Shown: positions 24,031 through 36,985 of the stretch, piece after piece
Numbering within the stretch: the stretch's first letter is position 1
How the letters are laid out: the number at the start of each line of letters is the position of its first letter
NCBI GenBank assembly: GCA_945643635.1
Contig: CALZFC010000026.1
Span: 1,999,501 to 2,063,500, forward strand
Direction: 5' to 3'
DNA: 64,000 nucleotides
Origin: Allodiplogaster sudhausi
Taxonomy: Eukaryota; Nematoda; Chromadorea; Rhabditida; Diplogasteridae
Notes under the pieces: generated by a model
What the model was told of the DNA's origin: nothing
The model's database searches: none
The model's input: only the letters and a program-made list of their open reading frames with translations
Made by a program: the position numbers and the translations under genes

Positions 24031-24299
24031 TTGCCCCACGTGCTAGTGAGGGAGGCGACCTCGTACTCTGCTCCTTCTTTGTCACTCGTCTTGTTCATTC
24101 TTTTGATGCTTCCTTTTTGACGGACTCCACCCTTTTCTGCTAATCTGACACTCGTTCATCCTCAAACTGTGCTGGTGCTGCAATCTCTAATGCAATCAGG
24201 CAGCATCAAATCGAACACGAGAGAACGATGCCAAAACATGCAAGTGTAAATAAGTCAGCCAGCACGCATGCAAATGGAGGCAGCAAGAGGAGACCCGAG

Positions 24300-24790
24300 T
24301 GAGGGGGATGAAGAGAGAGAGAGGGCGAGATAGAGAGAGAGGGCGAGATAGAGAGAGAGAGCGCGAGATAGAGAGAACGAGAGAGAGAGAGAGTGAGAGT
24401 TTGAGAGACATAAAAAGTGAGAGAGCGTGAGAGAGAATGAGAGTGAGAGGGAGAGGAATAGAGAGAGAGAGAGAGAGAGAGAGAATGCTCAAGGAGTGAG
24501 TGCAATGACGCATGTATGTATGTACATAAAATGTAAAACAGATGATTGTGGAGTAAGAATACTAGAATAAGTATGGCAGTAATGGATGTGTGGAATAGCA
24601 GAGACTGACCGTGACAAGACTGTCTTTCCTCCTCGTCGAGAGTCGGCCTGGCTTGGCCGCGCGGGTCGGTCACACACACTCTCTCTCTCTCACTCTCTCT
24701 CTCTCTCTCTCTTCTGTCTGCCACCTCGTGATCCTCTCTCTCTCACACTCTCGCTCTCTTTCTCTCGATCTCGCACTCTTCTTCACTCTT
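24300..24790. repeat. Back-to-back GA and CT tracts
   Basis: A (GA)n-rich tract (24310-24485) and a (CT)n tract (24675-24780) face each other across about 190 bp, a potential long imperfect hairpin. Between them, 24590-24660 has a minus-strand frame (KPGRLSTRRKDSLVT) followed by a GTCAGT donor. It could be an upstream exon of the Gln-rich gene (phase 0), but this is weak. Confidence 0.7.
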
Positions 24791-24799
24791 TCGCGCGAG

Positions 24800-27691
24800 A
24801 AGTGACAACGAGCACCGAGAGAGCGTGTGAGAGACAGAGAGGCAGAAAGGGCGGAGACGAGAGAGTGTGGATGGGCGAGAGACGAGAGCAGAGTATGCAC
24901 TATCGTCTGTGCACAGGCAGCCTAGCTGCACTCTCGCACAGCTCACACCTGCAACAACCAACGGTCTCCTGTCAAAATGATCTCGCTACACCGATACTGT
25001 CATGCAGGCAGAGCGATAGAGCGAGGAAAGAGAGAGATAGAGAGAGAGAGGTATAGAAAGATGAAGCGCAACTTGCAAGCATGTTCAAAGGAAACTTTGT
25101 AAATATCGCCCGAGCCATTTTCTCATTACCGTAAGAGAGTTGGAATATAAATGATTGTAAGTGCTCCTCTCTCCTCACTTTCTGAGAATTCCCTGTGCCC
25201 ACTCACCCAATAAGAGAGAACCGAGTGTTGTCTGGAAGGAAGGAAAGAGATTGCTCTTTGCAATGAAGAAGATGCCAAAAGCATGTGATATATATATTAC
25301 ATATGGCTGATAGTATGTGTCTGAAGTAAAGGATGCCTTCAATCGGACACGGATTTATCACTAAGGCAACGACGTATCATTCTGACATGGTGAGTTTTGT
25401 TCTCCTTTCTTTCGTGTTTTTTTTCCTTTCTCTCGACAAGTTGACGAGTAGAGCGATCAAAGCCGGAAATAGAGCGTTAATGTTGCAATTCATGAAGAAC
25501 AAATAATGCAAGAATAAAATGTTTCGGAAAAGATATCATCATAATAATTATTTTTTATTATTAAGTAAGACCACAATTTCTCGCGCCTAAACGATGCATG
25601 TGCGTATGACTGTAGAAGAAGGGAGGAAAGAATCGAAGAAATGAAGAGCTGCGAAGTGAGCTTGGAGTTTCCACCTTCTTTCTCTATTTCTCCCCTCTCT
25701 CTCTGCATCTGTTTCTCTGTCTTCCTCTCTCTCTCTCTCGCCTACACTCTCTTGGCTGATTGTTCTCATCACACTAGTGGTCGATACACCAAAGTTGTTG
25801 CTCAAAGGCAGGAAATCGACGAGCGAGAGAGCTTGGCGAGAGAGGAGAGTGCGCAAGAAGAAAGGAGAGTGGGTAGATTGCAGGAGCAGATAGAGCTGGT
25901 TTCGGCCGGGACGGCCAGCGCCATCCTAAGCAGCTCGAACAATGAGAAGAGGGTAAGGAGAGAGAGAGAGAAGGAGAGAGATGAAGAGGTGGACATGGAG
26001 AGAGAGTGAAGGGGTAGAGAGAGCAGCAGAGAAAGAGAGAGCACGAATCGTGGCGCATGCTCTCTCTCTCTCTCTCTCTGTGTCTCTCTATTCTCATGTC
26101 CTTTCGAACGGCCACCACGCTGTCCGAGTGATGTGAATAATCAAGCTTCGGATGGCTTGGCCTCATACCAAATTGACGGGGCAGCCAGAGTGGTGAAGAA
26201 TACGAAAAGGAAGAAGAAAAAGCTATGAGTAATCTCGTTATTAATGTTTGCACACACACGGAAGATACAGAGGAGATGAAGAGGGCGGAAGGAAGTAAGA
26301 AGCCTTTTCATAGGTCGCCGAAGCCTTTCTATGTCTCTCACTCTCTCATCATACATCATCTTTCCATCTTGCTCTCTTCCCTTCCCTCTCTCACTCTCTC
26401 ACTCTCTCCCTCTCTTTCTTTATATCTCTCCCTATCTCTCTCTCTCTCAATTCTTAGTTAATCTGCCAGAGGCACATGCATTAGCAGAGTCGATTGCTGT
26501 ATCGCCAAAACACATGAGACAAGCGACCTACGACGAGTACTGTTGTTGCTCTCTCTCTCTAGTTCTAACAACGAGTCCATTGGCACCGGTCCTTTTCTCT
26601 TTTTCTTATTTACTTCTCTCGCTCTCTCTCACTATCTTCCTACTTTGTCGTCGTCTATATAAACCCTATTTTTTGGCTACTTTCTTCTATATTAACCGCC
26701 ACCTTTGTATAACCTGTACATTTCTCTCAACCTAACCGGTGTCTCATAGTTTCAATTTCCCATCTGCCACTCAACTCTCCTTACTATTGCAACATGGAAA
26801 TCCTTGCGCAAAAAAAATTACTCACTCTACACAGAATGGCAAAATAGTGAGAGAATTAGTGTGTCGACGAGGACTAAGAATGATACATTTTTGGAAGGAA
26901 GGCGTGTCAGTTCAAAAAAAAATAAGGGCAGAAATACGAGCATCGTTTTGAATGATGTTGTTCGATGAAGAAAAGGGAGAGGAAGTCAGAGAGTGAGAGA
27001 AAGGAGAAGAGAAAAAGAGCGAGAGAGAGAGAAATACTGAGAGAGATATTAAGAAAAAGTGAGAGTGGAATAACACGGAGAAAGAGGCGGAGCTATCAAT
27101 AAAAGAGGAAGAGAGAGAATGTGTCAAAATGAACAGATGATATGATGAAGTTTTTTAAATGACGCAGATGGCCTATGTGGAGATACTCTGACTGTGAATG
27201 TTTCGTTACTTTCTCTTGCTCTTTCTTTCTCCAGCCTATCTAACCTCCTCGTCTAGCGAAGCTTAGAGGCGCGCGGCCTCTCCGATCGGTCAATCGATGG
27301 AAGGGGGCCGTATTGTTGGGGAGGATGGATGGACGACTAGCGCGGACGGTGCAAGTGTGGAGGAGAGAGTGGCGGCGCCCTCAGAGCCGCGAGGTTGTGT
27401 GAGGTAGTTGAGGAGAGAGAGAGAGAGCGAGAGACGCAGAGAGATAGAGACAGGTTATGAGAGAGATAGGGAGAGAGAGCAGAGGAAGTGAGATAGTTTG
27501 AGGGAGAGTCCGCTTTGCTCACCCCCCTTCTCTCTCTCTCTCTCTTCGTCCCAACTCCGGGGAGTTCTCTACATCTCCATCTCCCTTACCCTACACTCGT
27601 GGGTACTCTCATTCACCTTCTACATTATGCAGACTCATTCCAAGCAATCGGCTAAACAAATACGAGAGCGATTTGGCAGAGCTTGGCTGAT

Positions 27692-27724
<33 letters not shown>

Positions 27725-29153
27725 GAAGAGAAAGAGTGAGAGAGAGAGAGTGAGAGAGAGAGAAGAGTCCTGGAGAATTCGCGAGATCTGACAGTGATCT
27801 GTATGAAATCTCACGTGCAAGCAGAGGATGGCGCTCGCTTTTTTTACCCACACGGAAAAAGTTGACACGAACTCGTGAGTCGCCTCCTACATCATAACGC
27901 TTCCCGCCTGTCTCACTCCAGTTATAATCCATCAGACGCACGGAGAGCACGTTTGAAAGAAAACGAGAAAAAAAAACATCACCAGTTTAGATTGACAGCA
28001 TTACAGAATGAGGAAATTGACATTTTAGTGATTTAAATATGGTTACAGTCGGTCTAACAAAAGTGCATCTCTCTAAACAAGTTATGTACATATGTGTATA
28101 GAGTAATGGCCGGAAACAATCTCTTAAAATTATTAAACGATAAAAAAATAATAATAGAACGAGCAACTTTATGAATATTTTCTCCGTTCAGATAAATCAC
28201 TCAAGTATCTTTAATCTCAGTAAAATAAGAGTCCGGGGAATAGGAGGAAAGTCGTAGCTCGGGTGGCACAAAACAGCCTTGACTCTGTATGCCGCCTCCA
28301 TTTCTTGCCATCTTCTGCTACAAAGAGCTCGAATACTTTTCTCTCTTTCTCTGTCTCACTTTTTCGCAGTCTCTCTTTCTTTCTCTCTCTCTCCGTCTCA
28401 CTCGTTCTCGCAACCTCCGTTCCTCCTATTATGCCTCGCACTTCATCGTTCTTTCTTTCTCTTCCTCTTCTTCATCCTCATCTTCTACTTCCATTTCACC
28501 GTAGATCCTTCTGTGTCTTTTCCTCCCTTCTGTTGCCTGAATACTGCTTTTCCTCCACGAATGGCAGACAGCATGTGTGTTCTTTTTTCTTTCTTTCTTT
28601 CCATTCTCTCTTTCTCTCCACTTTTCTCTCTCTCACTCTCTTTATCTTTCGCTTTCCTTTACAAAGCCCTATGTGCTAATGATGGAGGGCGCGCTGCCTG
28701 GGGCTTCATTCACCATGCCGGTTAGATTCCCATATGACTCTCCTCTTGCAGTTCTGATAAGCTTTTGGTTTTTTTTAGTTATGGAGGAGAAACAAATGCG
28801 ATTTAGCAATCAGACGCTAGAAAAGAAGCAAAAAATACTGAATAGCCATTATATCAATCTCTGCACAAGTTCGTAAACTAAGCACAGCTCAGCGGGTTCA
28901 GTGGAAAATGTTCCTTTAGAAGCGAAACAAGGTTTCCGAGATGCTAGACAGTGGAGGACGAGAAGCAGAGGATGTTACAAGGACTGAACGTAGCGCATAA
29001 ATGCAGATACGAATAGGGGATGAGGAGGACGGCAGACCAATTTGAAGACAGAGATAGAGAGAGAGATAGGGAGAGAAAGATAGAGAGAGGGGGAAGCGAT
29101 AGATAGAGAGAGAGTGAGCGAGAAGGAGAGAAGGAGAGAGAGTACGAAGTAGA

Positions 29154-29184
<31 letters not shown>

Positions 29185-29680
29185 AGGAGAGTGAGGAAGA
29201 AGATAGCCTCGCGAATGAATAGTGGCAGAAGCCAGAAGGAACGACGCATGCTGATGCAGACCTTCCAGCAAGCTACATAGTAAGAGGGAAGTCAAATGAA
29301 GCACCAGAGGAAAGAAAGGGAACGGGAGCGAGACATAGAGCGGAGAGAGAGAGAGAAAGAAAGAGAGAAAGAGAGCGAGAGAGTAGGAGAGCGAAAGAGT
29401 AAGAGAGAGATAGTAAGTGACTAAGAGTGAGTGAACGGAGAAAGCCCGCCAAGCAGCATCTGGCAAAACCTCGCCGGCTTGCTATCCGCACTCATCGACT
29501 TATGGGTTAATGGCGGAGACGGGAGAAGAATAAGGCAGAAATCGCACCGTAATCTAGAGTTTATATCAGACATGTTAATGTGAGCATTAAAAAATACTTT
29601 CTCATTTTGGTACGACTTTTATAATGTTCACAGATTTGTATAATAAGAAGATAATAATAGCAAAATAACTATTTTGTACT
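24800..29680. other. Gene-poor region with many GA/CT tracts
   Basis: Tracts of GA or CT recur every few hundred bases (about 25685-25740, 26060-26095, 26380-26450, 26980-27030, 27410-27545, 27695-27770, 28330-28400, 28580-28650, 29045-29180, 29340-29415). At 25785-25950 a plus-strand frame reads AQRQEIDERESLAREESAQE then LQEQIELVSAGTASAIL before a GTAAGG donor. It looks like a coiled-coil exon but lies in GA-rich sequence and has no partner exons. Nothing else is supported. Confidence 0.6.
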
Positions 29681-29687
29681 TATATGT

Positions 29688-30290
29688 AATTGGCAAAAAA
29701 TTATCTTAATCTCTTTTTATACTTCCTGGTTGGCGAAGATTAGTGTCAAACTTGTGACATTGGCTGAAGTTTAATCAACGAGCCGATCTGGTGAGAGCAG
29801 CGAAATAAAATCATAGGATAAAGCTGATATAAGATGGGCGAACAGGCTAAGCAGAGATGTTGAGATTCGTCATGGTGATAATGAGAAGAATGAGAGAAAG
29901 AGAGAGAAAAAGAGGAAGGGTGAGAGATGGAGAGAGAGAGAAAGAATGAGAGGTGGAAAGAGAGGCAGATATCGAGAGATCGTGAGAGAAGGAGAGAACG
30001 TTTTTTTGGTTGGTAAAAGCTGACAAACCGGATGAACAGCTGTTTTCAAAAGGACAGCATAGTCGAAGTCCAGAATCAGATGCAACCTATCTGTTCTAGA
30101 GCAAATCAAGTCATGTCCCTACGCTTATCCTACATTAGCTTTACCATAACATAAGGTTGTATTTCGCTGCTCTCACCAGATCGGACACTGCTAAATTTCA
30201 GCCACCGTCACAAATTCGACACAAATTGTCGCCAAGCAGCAAGTATAAAAAGAGATTATGATAATTTTTTCTTGGCCGATTACATTAAAG
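29688..30290. mobile_element. Fold-back element with about 150-bp inverted arms
   Basis: The left arm 29688-29840 (tgtaattggcaaaaaattat ... gatctggtgagagcagcgaa ... taaagctgat) is matched in reverse complement by 30120-30290 (tagctttac ... ttcgctgctctcaccagatc ... ataattttttcttggccgat). Matching is imperfect but continuous over both arms. The spacer (29841-30119) holds GA repeats and no open frame of note. This fits a MITE or fold-back transposon; no target duplication could be fixed. Confidence 0.75.
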
Positions 30291-32112
30291 TACAAGCAGA
30301 CTTGACGGTCACACTGGTATAGTGAGACCGCACAGTTCACTTTGGCGAGTTATTATTATGAGAGAATATTCCTTTCTGTCATTCAGTTTTGAAATGCAAG
30401 TTAGCAATTCGACTTGTGAACATGCATTTTTTTCGCTGATGGAAATCCGACTTGTCCTCACGCTTCCTCTTGCACTTTGCATGCACCCAAAGGTTTTCCC
30501 TCAACGGTTGTTACCTTTCCTCTCCTCCTCTCCTCTTTTATGGCTTATCCGCCTCTCATCCCTTCCACATTATTACCAGCATCCCTTCGTTCCTCTCGAT
30601 CTACGCCCACTTAACGCGCAATAAAAGTAACAGAACGAGACGCAAGCTGCGATCTAGAACGATCTCTGTTTCTTCGAACTTTACAACGGACAGAGAGCAT
30701 CACTGAACAGTGCGGCTCATCGAGTTTAAGACACAGACAACGAATAGGAAAGCTGATGGAATTGTGAAGATAAAAAAATTTAAGTTTTCCTAATATATTA
30801 TTCCTTATTCAAGAAATGCTTATCATAAAGTCAAAAAAGCCCTTATTGATTTTTTATACATTATAAATAATAAATCGAAGAATTATTTAAGATGACGTTA
30901 ATATAGAAAATTCTTTGAAAATTTATTAAAAGAAGTCTGAAATGCACAATGAGATGAAAAGCAACAAAGTCAAAGTTGATGCTTCCTTTTGCTGCCGGCA
31001 AATTCGCCCACATCATTCTCCGTCTCTCAATATCTTCATTCCTCTTTGTTTGTTTTCGGAACTCCGAAAGGTAACAGAGTCTAACATAGACTGAGACTAG
31101 CGAGTCTCACTCTGTATTTGCTATGCTTTCATAGAAAGAAAAAAAAGCAATATTCTTGGAAAAAATAACATTCTCATTTCGACTACAACTCAAATAATTT
31201 AGATTCTGCAGTGGTATTTCTCAGGAATGGAAGAAGTGAACATTTGAACATGAGAACGCTAAAGGCTGCTAGAGAAAGACAAGAAGGAAATAAACTCGAT
31301 AGAGTTTTGAGTTCATAGATTAAAAATGACTGCAGTAGCTTTCTCTTTATCCTTTCCTTCCCCTCACTTTATCTCTCACATCCTTAATCATTCACATGCT
31401 TATTCACACTGGCTAAACTCTCCTCACTTCTCTCTCTATATATATCTCACTCTCTCTCTCTCTCTCTCACTCACTCTCCCTCTTTCTCTCCACTTCTCTC
31501 GTTCATCGCAAGACCTGTTCTCTGACACAATCTTCTACTACCCTCGCCGCTGTCTTTCTCTCCCACTCTAGTTTCTTTGCTTTTCTACCTTTTTTTTCAG
31601 ACGCTCTTCCTTCTCCATCGCTATTTCTCTCGTGCAGGCGAAGAGTAAACAACAGTCAAAACAGGGTCCAAATTACTAAAATGTTCCATAAGGGTCATTT
31701 GAGAATACAAATGTATAGAGAAGTATGACATTTTTGTTACTTTTCAGTGCCACTAGCATAAAAGTGAAAACGTTGTGTGCATTTCATTTTATGGTCGTTC
31801 ATAGTTTAGAATTGAAAAGCTCTAACAAATGCACTTGATAAATCAAGCTGCCCAATCGGGTTCGGCTACGTGTTTAGCAAAAGTTATTTCTTCGAGCTCA
31901 AAAGTCTCCAAAGTTTCCTTCCAACTGGGCAATCTGAGTGGGGCGTGCGAAACAAGTATTTTATGTATGTATATTTATGATCCTTTCTGCTGCATGCTCT
32001 CAGCAGAAGCCTAAATATATGTACATATTACTGGATAAGATAGTGCTGGCTGGGATGCGTGAGAGTGTAGAGACGAATAGAGAGATGGAGAGTGTGCGCG
32101 AGATAGAGAGAA

Positions 32113-32154
<42 letters not shown>

Positions 32155-32546
32155 GTACACCATTTCGTTGAGCCTTGTTTCGTGAATTGGTGAATGAAAG
32201 TAGGGTAGCGCTGCTGGTGCTGCCAGCCGATCAGAGAGTGAACGAATAGGCCAAGGCGATAAGAAGGAGAAGATGCCTCCTGTTCACATCGGAGTGCGCC
32301 CATAAAATCTATTGATCAGCAAAGACAAATTTGAAAGGGTCTTCTCTCTCTCTCTCTCTCGACTTGACGGCAAATGAGAACAGAATGCTCTAATCGTGGT
32401 AACCAAGGAATCACGGCACAAATAAAGCATCACTTTTCTCATAGGATGATGCATTAGTGATTTTGCATGCAACTGTGCACTGTGCCTACTAGTAGAAATT
32501 TTTTTTAAATAAATCACTATATACATACATATATGTATATACATAC
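30291..32546. other. Non-coding stretch with CT and GA tracts
   Basis: I find no exon chain. A CT tract at 31430-31500 and a GA tract at 32050-32150 are present. ATGTACAT-type motifs occur near 32018 and 32525. Confidence 0.5.
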
Positions 32547-33644
32547 GATGCGATTTGCGAGAAAATCACAATCAGTCAAAAGACCCTAACTATTTGTTAA
32601 AAGTCAACATTCCGGATTTTGCGCAAACATTGATTTTAGATACGTTTTGATATGGAGAATCAATTGGAGAGGGTCCTGGAAATGAATTTGCTATTTTAAG
32701 CAAACTGATAAATTTTCTATCATGAAATAGGGGCAAGTGAGGTATTAATGGAGGCGAAAACTCAAAATTTTTGCTATTAGGATGATTCTGTGAATGTGTC
32801 CGGATTGAGCTTGCGAATGCATCAGCAAAGAGCCAATGTTCTAAACTAAAAGTTAAAGGAGTATTTTCCATCTGAAAAGCGTTGCCTGAACCTAGGGGAA
32901 TATTAGTGTGTTGAAAAGAACTTTAAATTTAATAGTTGTCGCCAACTAAATTTCGGCCTAAAACGCTTGTCGGAGCAAATTGGACCAGTGAGGGGTGAAA
33001 TATGGTTCCATCGGCCGTGAAAGATATGCCGACACATACATGATTCACTACCGGACGCAGACCGTCAATTTAAAATTGTCTTGCTTTGGGATAAAAGGTT
33101 TCGAAGCAAGGATCTTGGCAAATTTCCAGGATCACGTTGCTCAAATCTATCGTACTATCGGATCGGCCATTTCGTGTTCGGAGTTACCGGGTTTAAACCT
33201 CCTTTAAGTAGTGCATTAGGAAGATCTTTTCAGTCACGATCAGGCTCTACAGAACATAAGGGTAGAAATTTTATGTGCATATTGTATATGCAAACATAAT
33301 ATCTCATCGAACTCTACGAGGACTAAAACATCGGTAGATCATAATTGATAAATTTTGACTAAACAGTATGATTACTTGATATCTTGTTTACAAGATTAAT
33401 TTAATGGTATAACTTAGACATTAAAAGTGCAATGTGGCGAGAAAAGCACGCCGAAGTAACAAGTCCCCATTACGGGCCCGGAAAAACCTTTTTATAAAAC
33501 TGAAGAAAATTTTTTTCCTTACGACCAAGCCTTCTCCAATCTACTCTAAATATTAGAAAATACCTGAAAGCAACGGTGGAGTAAAATCCACGGTATTAAA
33601 TTTTAGTAGGGTACCCAGCCCTTGTGATTTGCTCGAAAATCGCG
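32547..33644. mobile_element. Diverged long-inverted-repeat element, copy B
   Basis: The left end gatgcgatttgcgagaaaat and the right end gatttgctcgaaaatcgcgt are inverted relatives of the ends of the element at 36986-38239. Internal matches include attggagagggtcctggaaa on the left and, inverted, cattggaga-like gattggagaaggcttgg on the right. Both sides lie in tatgtacata-rich DNA. No coding sequence is recognised inside. The copy is older than the 37-kb one, with many substitutions and indels. Confidence 0.6.
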
Positions 33645-34079
33645 TTTATATGTACATAAACAAGCAAACATTAAATAACTGTAGTATATTCAATATAATA
33701 GTTTATATTATAAAAAAATAAACTAACTATTCAATTGATTAAAGAGTAGATGTTCAAATGTTGAGTTGAGCTTCGTCTCTTCCTTTCTGAGTGTAGTCAC
33801 GCTTTGTGCAGCATTTTCCTCATTGTCGACTTTTGCTGAATTAACTTACTGCTTGGTGTGAAAGCAGATCTTAAGATCAATAAGCGGGTTTATTTGGCAT
33901 CTTCGTTAAAAGAGCAACGAGAGAGAGTGTGTGGACACGGCTGCTCCCTCTTAACAAAAAGTACACACAGACATACGTATGAATGTCTCTGTATGCGTAG
34001 AGGGAAAGGTGAGAGGGAGCGGGCGAGGTAAAGACAAAATAGAAGGTGAGAGCAGGAGATATGTATGGAACAAAGGATG

Positions 34080-34128
34080 GAGAGAGAGCTAGGGAAAGCG
34101 AGAGAGTAAGAGAGAGAGAGGGTGGAAC

Positions 34129-34159
<31 letters not shown>

Positions 34160-34160
34160 A
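34080..34160. repeat. (GA)n tract
   Basis: GA run within 33645-36985, a stretch that also holds CT (35050-35175) and GA (35840-35920, 36170-36305) tracts and no supportable gene. Confidence 0.9.
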
Positions 34161-36985
34161 TGAGAGAGGAACAGAGAGTGAAAGCAGAAAAAAAAGAGTG
34201 ACGACACTGCCTTCCGTGTTGGTCCTTCTCTTACACACAAGTTGCCCTGCCTTCTATTCGCAATTCGCCCTCCATTCTCGGCAAATCGTACAGTTATTGG
34301 GGCACCACTTGATAGTTGAGAAGTAGATGAAAATAAGATAGGTTAAAGAGCGACATACCGAACCGTTAAAAGATTCAAATGAAAGCGAAAATAAGACAGT
34401 AATTAAAATGATACATACTAAACGTATATAGCAGGGAAACCGGAAGCGGACTCGGGAAAAGAAGGGAGCAGAGATGGAACACTACGAACCCCCCCCCCCC
34501 TCCCTTCCTCTGGCTTCTTCCAGCCCCAAGGGCATCTGTTCCCAAGTGGACATACACTGCCATCACAGCTGACAGAAAAAAATCTACCCAAAGACCTACC
34601 GCAGAGCGAAGCGGCTAGCAACTCAAATTGACAATATGCATTTGGAATAACACTACAATTTAAAAAAGCGCAGTGGCGCAATCGCTTACATTTGCCTAAG
34701 GCTGTAAAAAGCAAGTGTATAAGAAATTTAAGATTCTAGATATAAAGTAATTTTTTTATTTATATTTTAAAGCTTTTTAACAAAAAGATGGAAAGCTATT
34801 GAACATGAAGTTGCAAAATAAAAGTTATTTATTTTTATTTTACAATTTCATGACTGACGATTTTAAGATTATGAATGACTTACCTTCTCGCAAAAAGAGG
34901 AAATTTAACGAGTGTAAGAATAACAAGAATAATTTGGAGCCGCTTGTCACTCGAACAGGGGCATGAAATGGAAGCTAGTGAAGGGAGGAGGAAGATGAGC
35001 ATAAGACGGGCGAGGTAAGCAATGACCTTGAAATTCCTGGTTTGCCCTTCTTTCTCGCTCATAATCTTCCTCTCTCTTTCCTTTGTCTCTCTCTCTCTTT
35101 CTTCTATCTCTCTCTTCTATCTCGCTCTCTTCTCTCTCTTTCTCTTTCTCTCTCTTCTCTCTCTCTCTCTCTTTTTGCATGTACTTTCTTTCTTCTTCTC
35201 TTCCCGTCTCGATTGCTTCTTGGCTCAACTCGCACAGCACATTGTGTATTATCAACTGATGACAGCTGTCTTCCATGTGTGAGAAGGGAGGACTCATCAA
35301 TTACGGAGGTGTTCGCTTCTTCGCCTGGCTACGAGTGCACAAAATCAGAAGCAATTTGTTAATGTTGTCATCATGAGCAAATAGAAGGCAAATCGGAGTG
35401 AAAATATTTGAGGAATATATGTACTACGTATAAAATTGAAGAGAACGACTGGCAAAGAAGAAAAGCTCGCTCGGCCACATTGTTCAGTAGCCACTTACAT
35501 ACATACGTCAGCGAAGTGCAAGAAATAGAGATAGACAGAAAATAATATCTAAATATAGGAAAGAAAGCTTAAGGAATGCATACAATTGGTCTAATACTTT
35601 TCTGTGTATGTAAGCGAAGTCGCTTAGTCGACTTTCAGTTACTTTTACAAAGAAAAAGTTTAAAGCTTTATTTTTATAATATAATTGTGAAGCTGCATAA
35701 AATGAAGCTTGACTACAGTGAAGTAGCAAGGATTGGCTGGTGTCATCGTGTCCAAGGAGGAGGTAAAGAAGATGGACTGAGAGGGGGAGAGTGTTTGAGA
35801 GGAGTGGCGAGGAGAGTGGAGGGAGCAAGATGACCTTCTCAACTGAAGAAGAAATAGAAGGGAGAGAGAGAACGAGAGACAAAGAGAGGATGAGAGAGAT
35901 GGTGAGAGAGAGAGAGAGCATTATTATGAAAAAGGGCGCCATGCATTCTCTTTCAACCGGCCCGCGTCTGCGTCGGAGACTTTGGACGGATTCGGTCCTC
36001 GCTGACTTTCCCTTTCCATAACTGCACAGTTTTTGGGACGCAAGACGACAATCCTCATATCTAATCGATGAAATGTGCGCACGAATTAGCATGTGGATGG
36101 GGCAGGAAGAAAGGTTGGGGGGATGTCTAGTAGGGGGATTATATTAGAGTGATGTTCAGCGTCACCACAACGGAATAGAGGTAGAGAGCGAGATAGAGAT
36201 TGACAGTGAGAGAGAGAAAGAGCGAGATAGAGACAGAGAAAGATCGAGATAGAGATAGAGATTGAGAAAGAGACTGACAGAAAAGAGAGAGAGAGAGAAG
36301 GAGGGAGGGACAGAGAGGGACGGAGGGAACTCCCCGGGTCATTGGCTATGCAGCGTCTTCAATGCAGCCGGCCTCTTGGATGATCTGATTAAAGGGACAT
36401 CTTATTACTCCAGTTGGAGCAATAATTCCTTCGATCTGGATGTCATATAAGGGCGCAGTCGCCAAGTTGTTTTAACATTTTCAATTTTCTAATGTAGCAG
36501 TAGGTGGGGAATTGAAGTATTTTTATTGTAAAATTTGTAAAAAAAAAATATATAAAGTTTACTATATTGCATGCATGATGATTATAGCTTTCTGACTAAT
36601 AAAATCTATCCTTATGTTGATTTTAAGCTTAACTGACAATGAGAAGAGTTTTATCTACAAGTTTCCTGACACCAAAATCGATATAATTAATGGGCATATG
36701 ATGTGGCTGTCTCTTCGAAGAACATAAAGCGTCTGCCTTTTGTAAACACAGCTCGGTTGGCTCTGATCTCTTCGTCTGTCTCCTTTTCTTCTTCTTGTGA
36801 AGCAGTGTCATGTGGAATGGACTGAAGTGACAAATAAATCGAACCTCTTTTCTTCTCATCGTCAGTGGAGAAAGCTGGGCATTGTGAAGGTATTTTTATT
36901 GAACAGTCACTTAAATAGATAATTTTGTACAGCTTACATATAGGTAAATAGGTATTAATGCAGATATATATACGTATGCATATAT

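Noticed and set aside
25785..25950. Coiled-coil-like plus-strand exon (LQEQIELVSAGTASAIL)
   Set aside because: Isolated in a GA-rich region without partner exons; kept only as a remark.
34660..34720. tRNA-like agcgcagtggcgcaatcg
   Set aside because: Resembles an A box, but no B box or T arm follows at the right distance.
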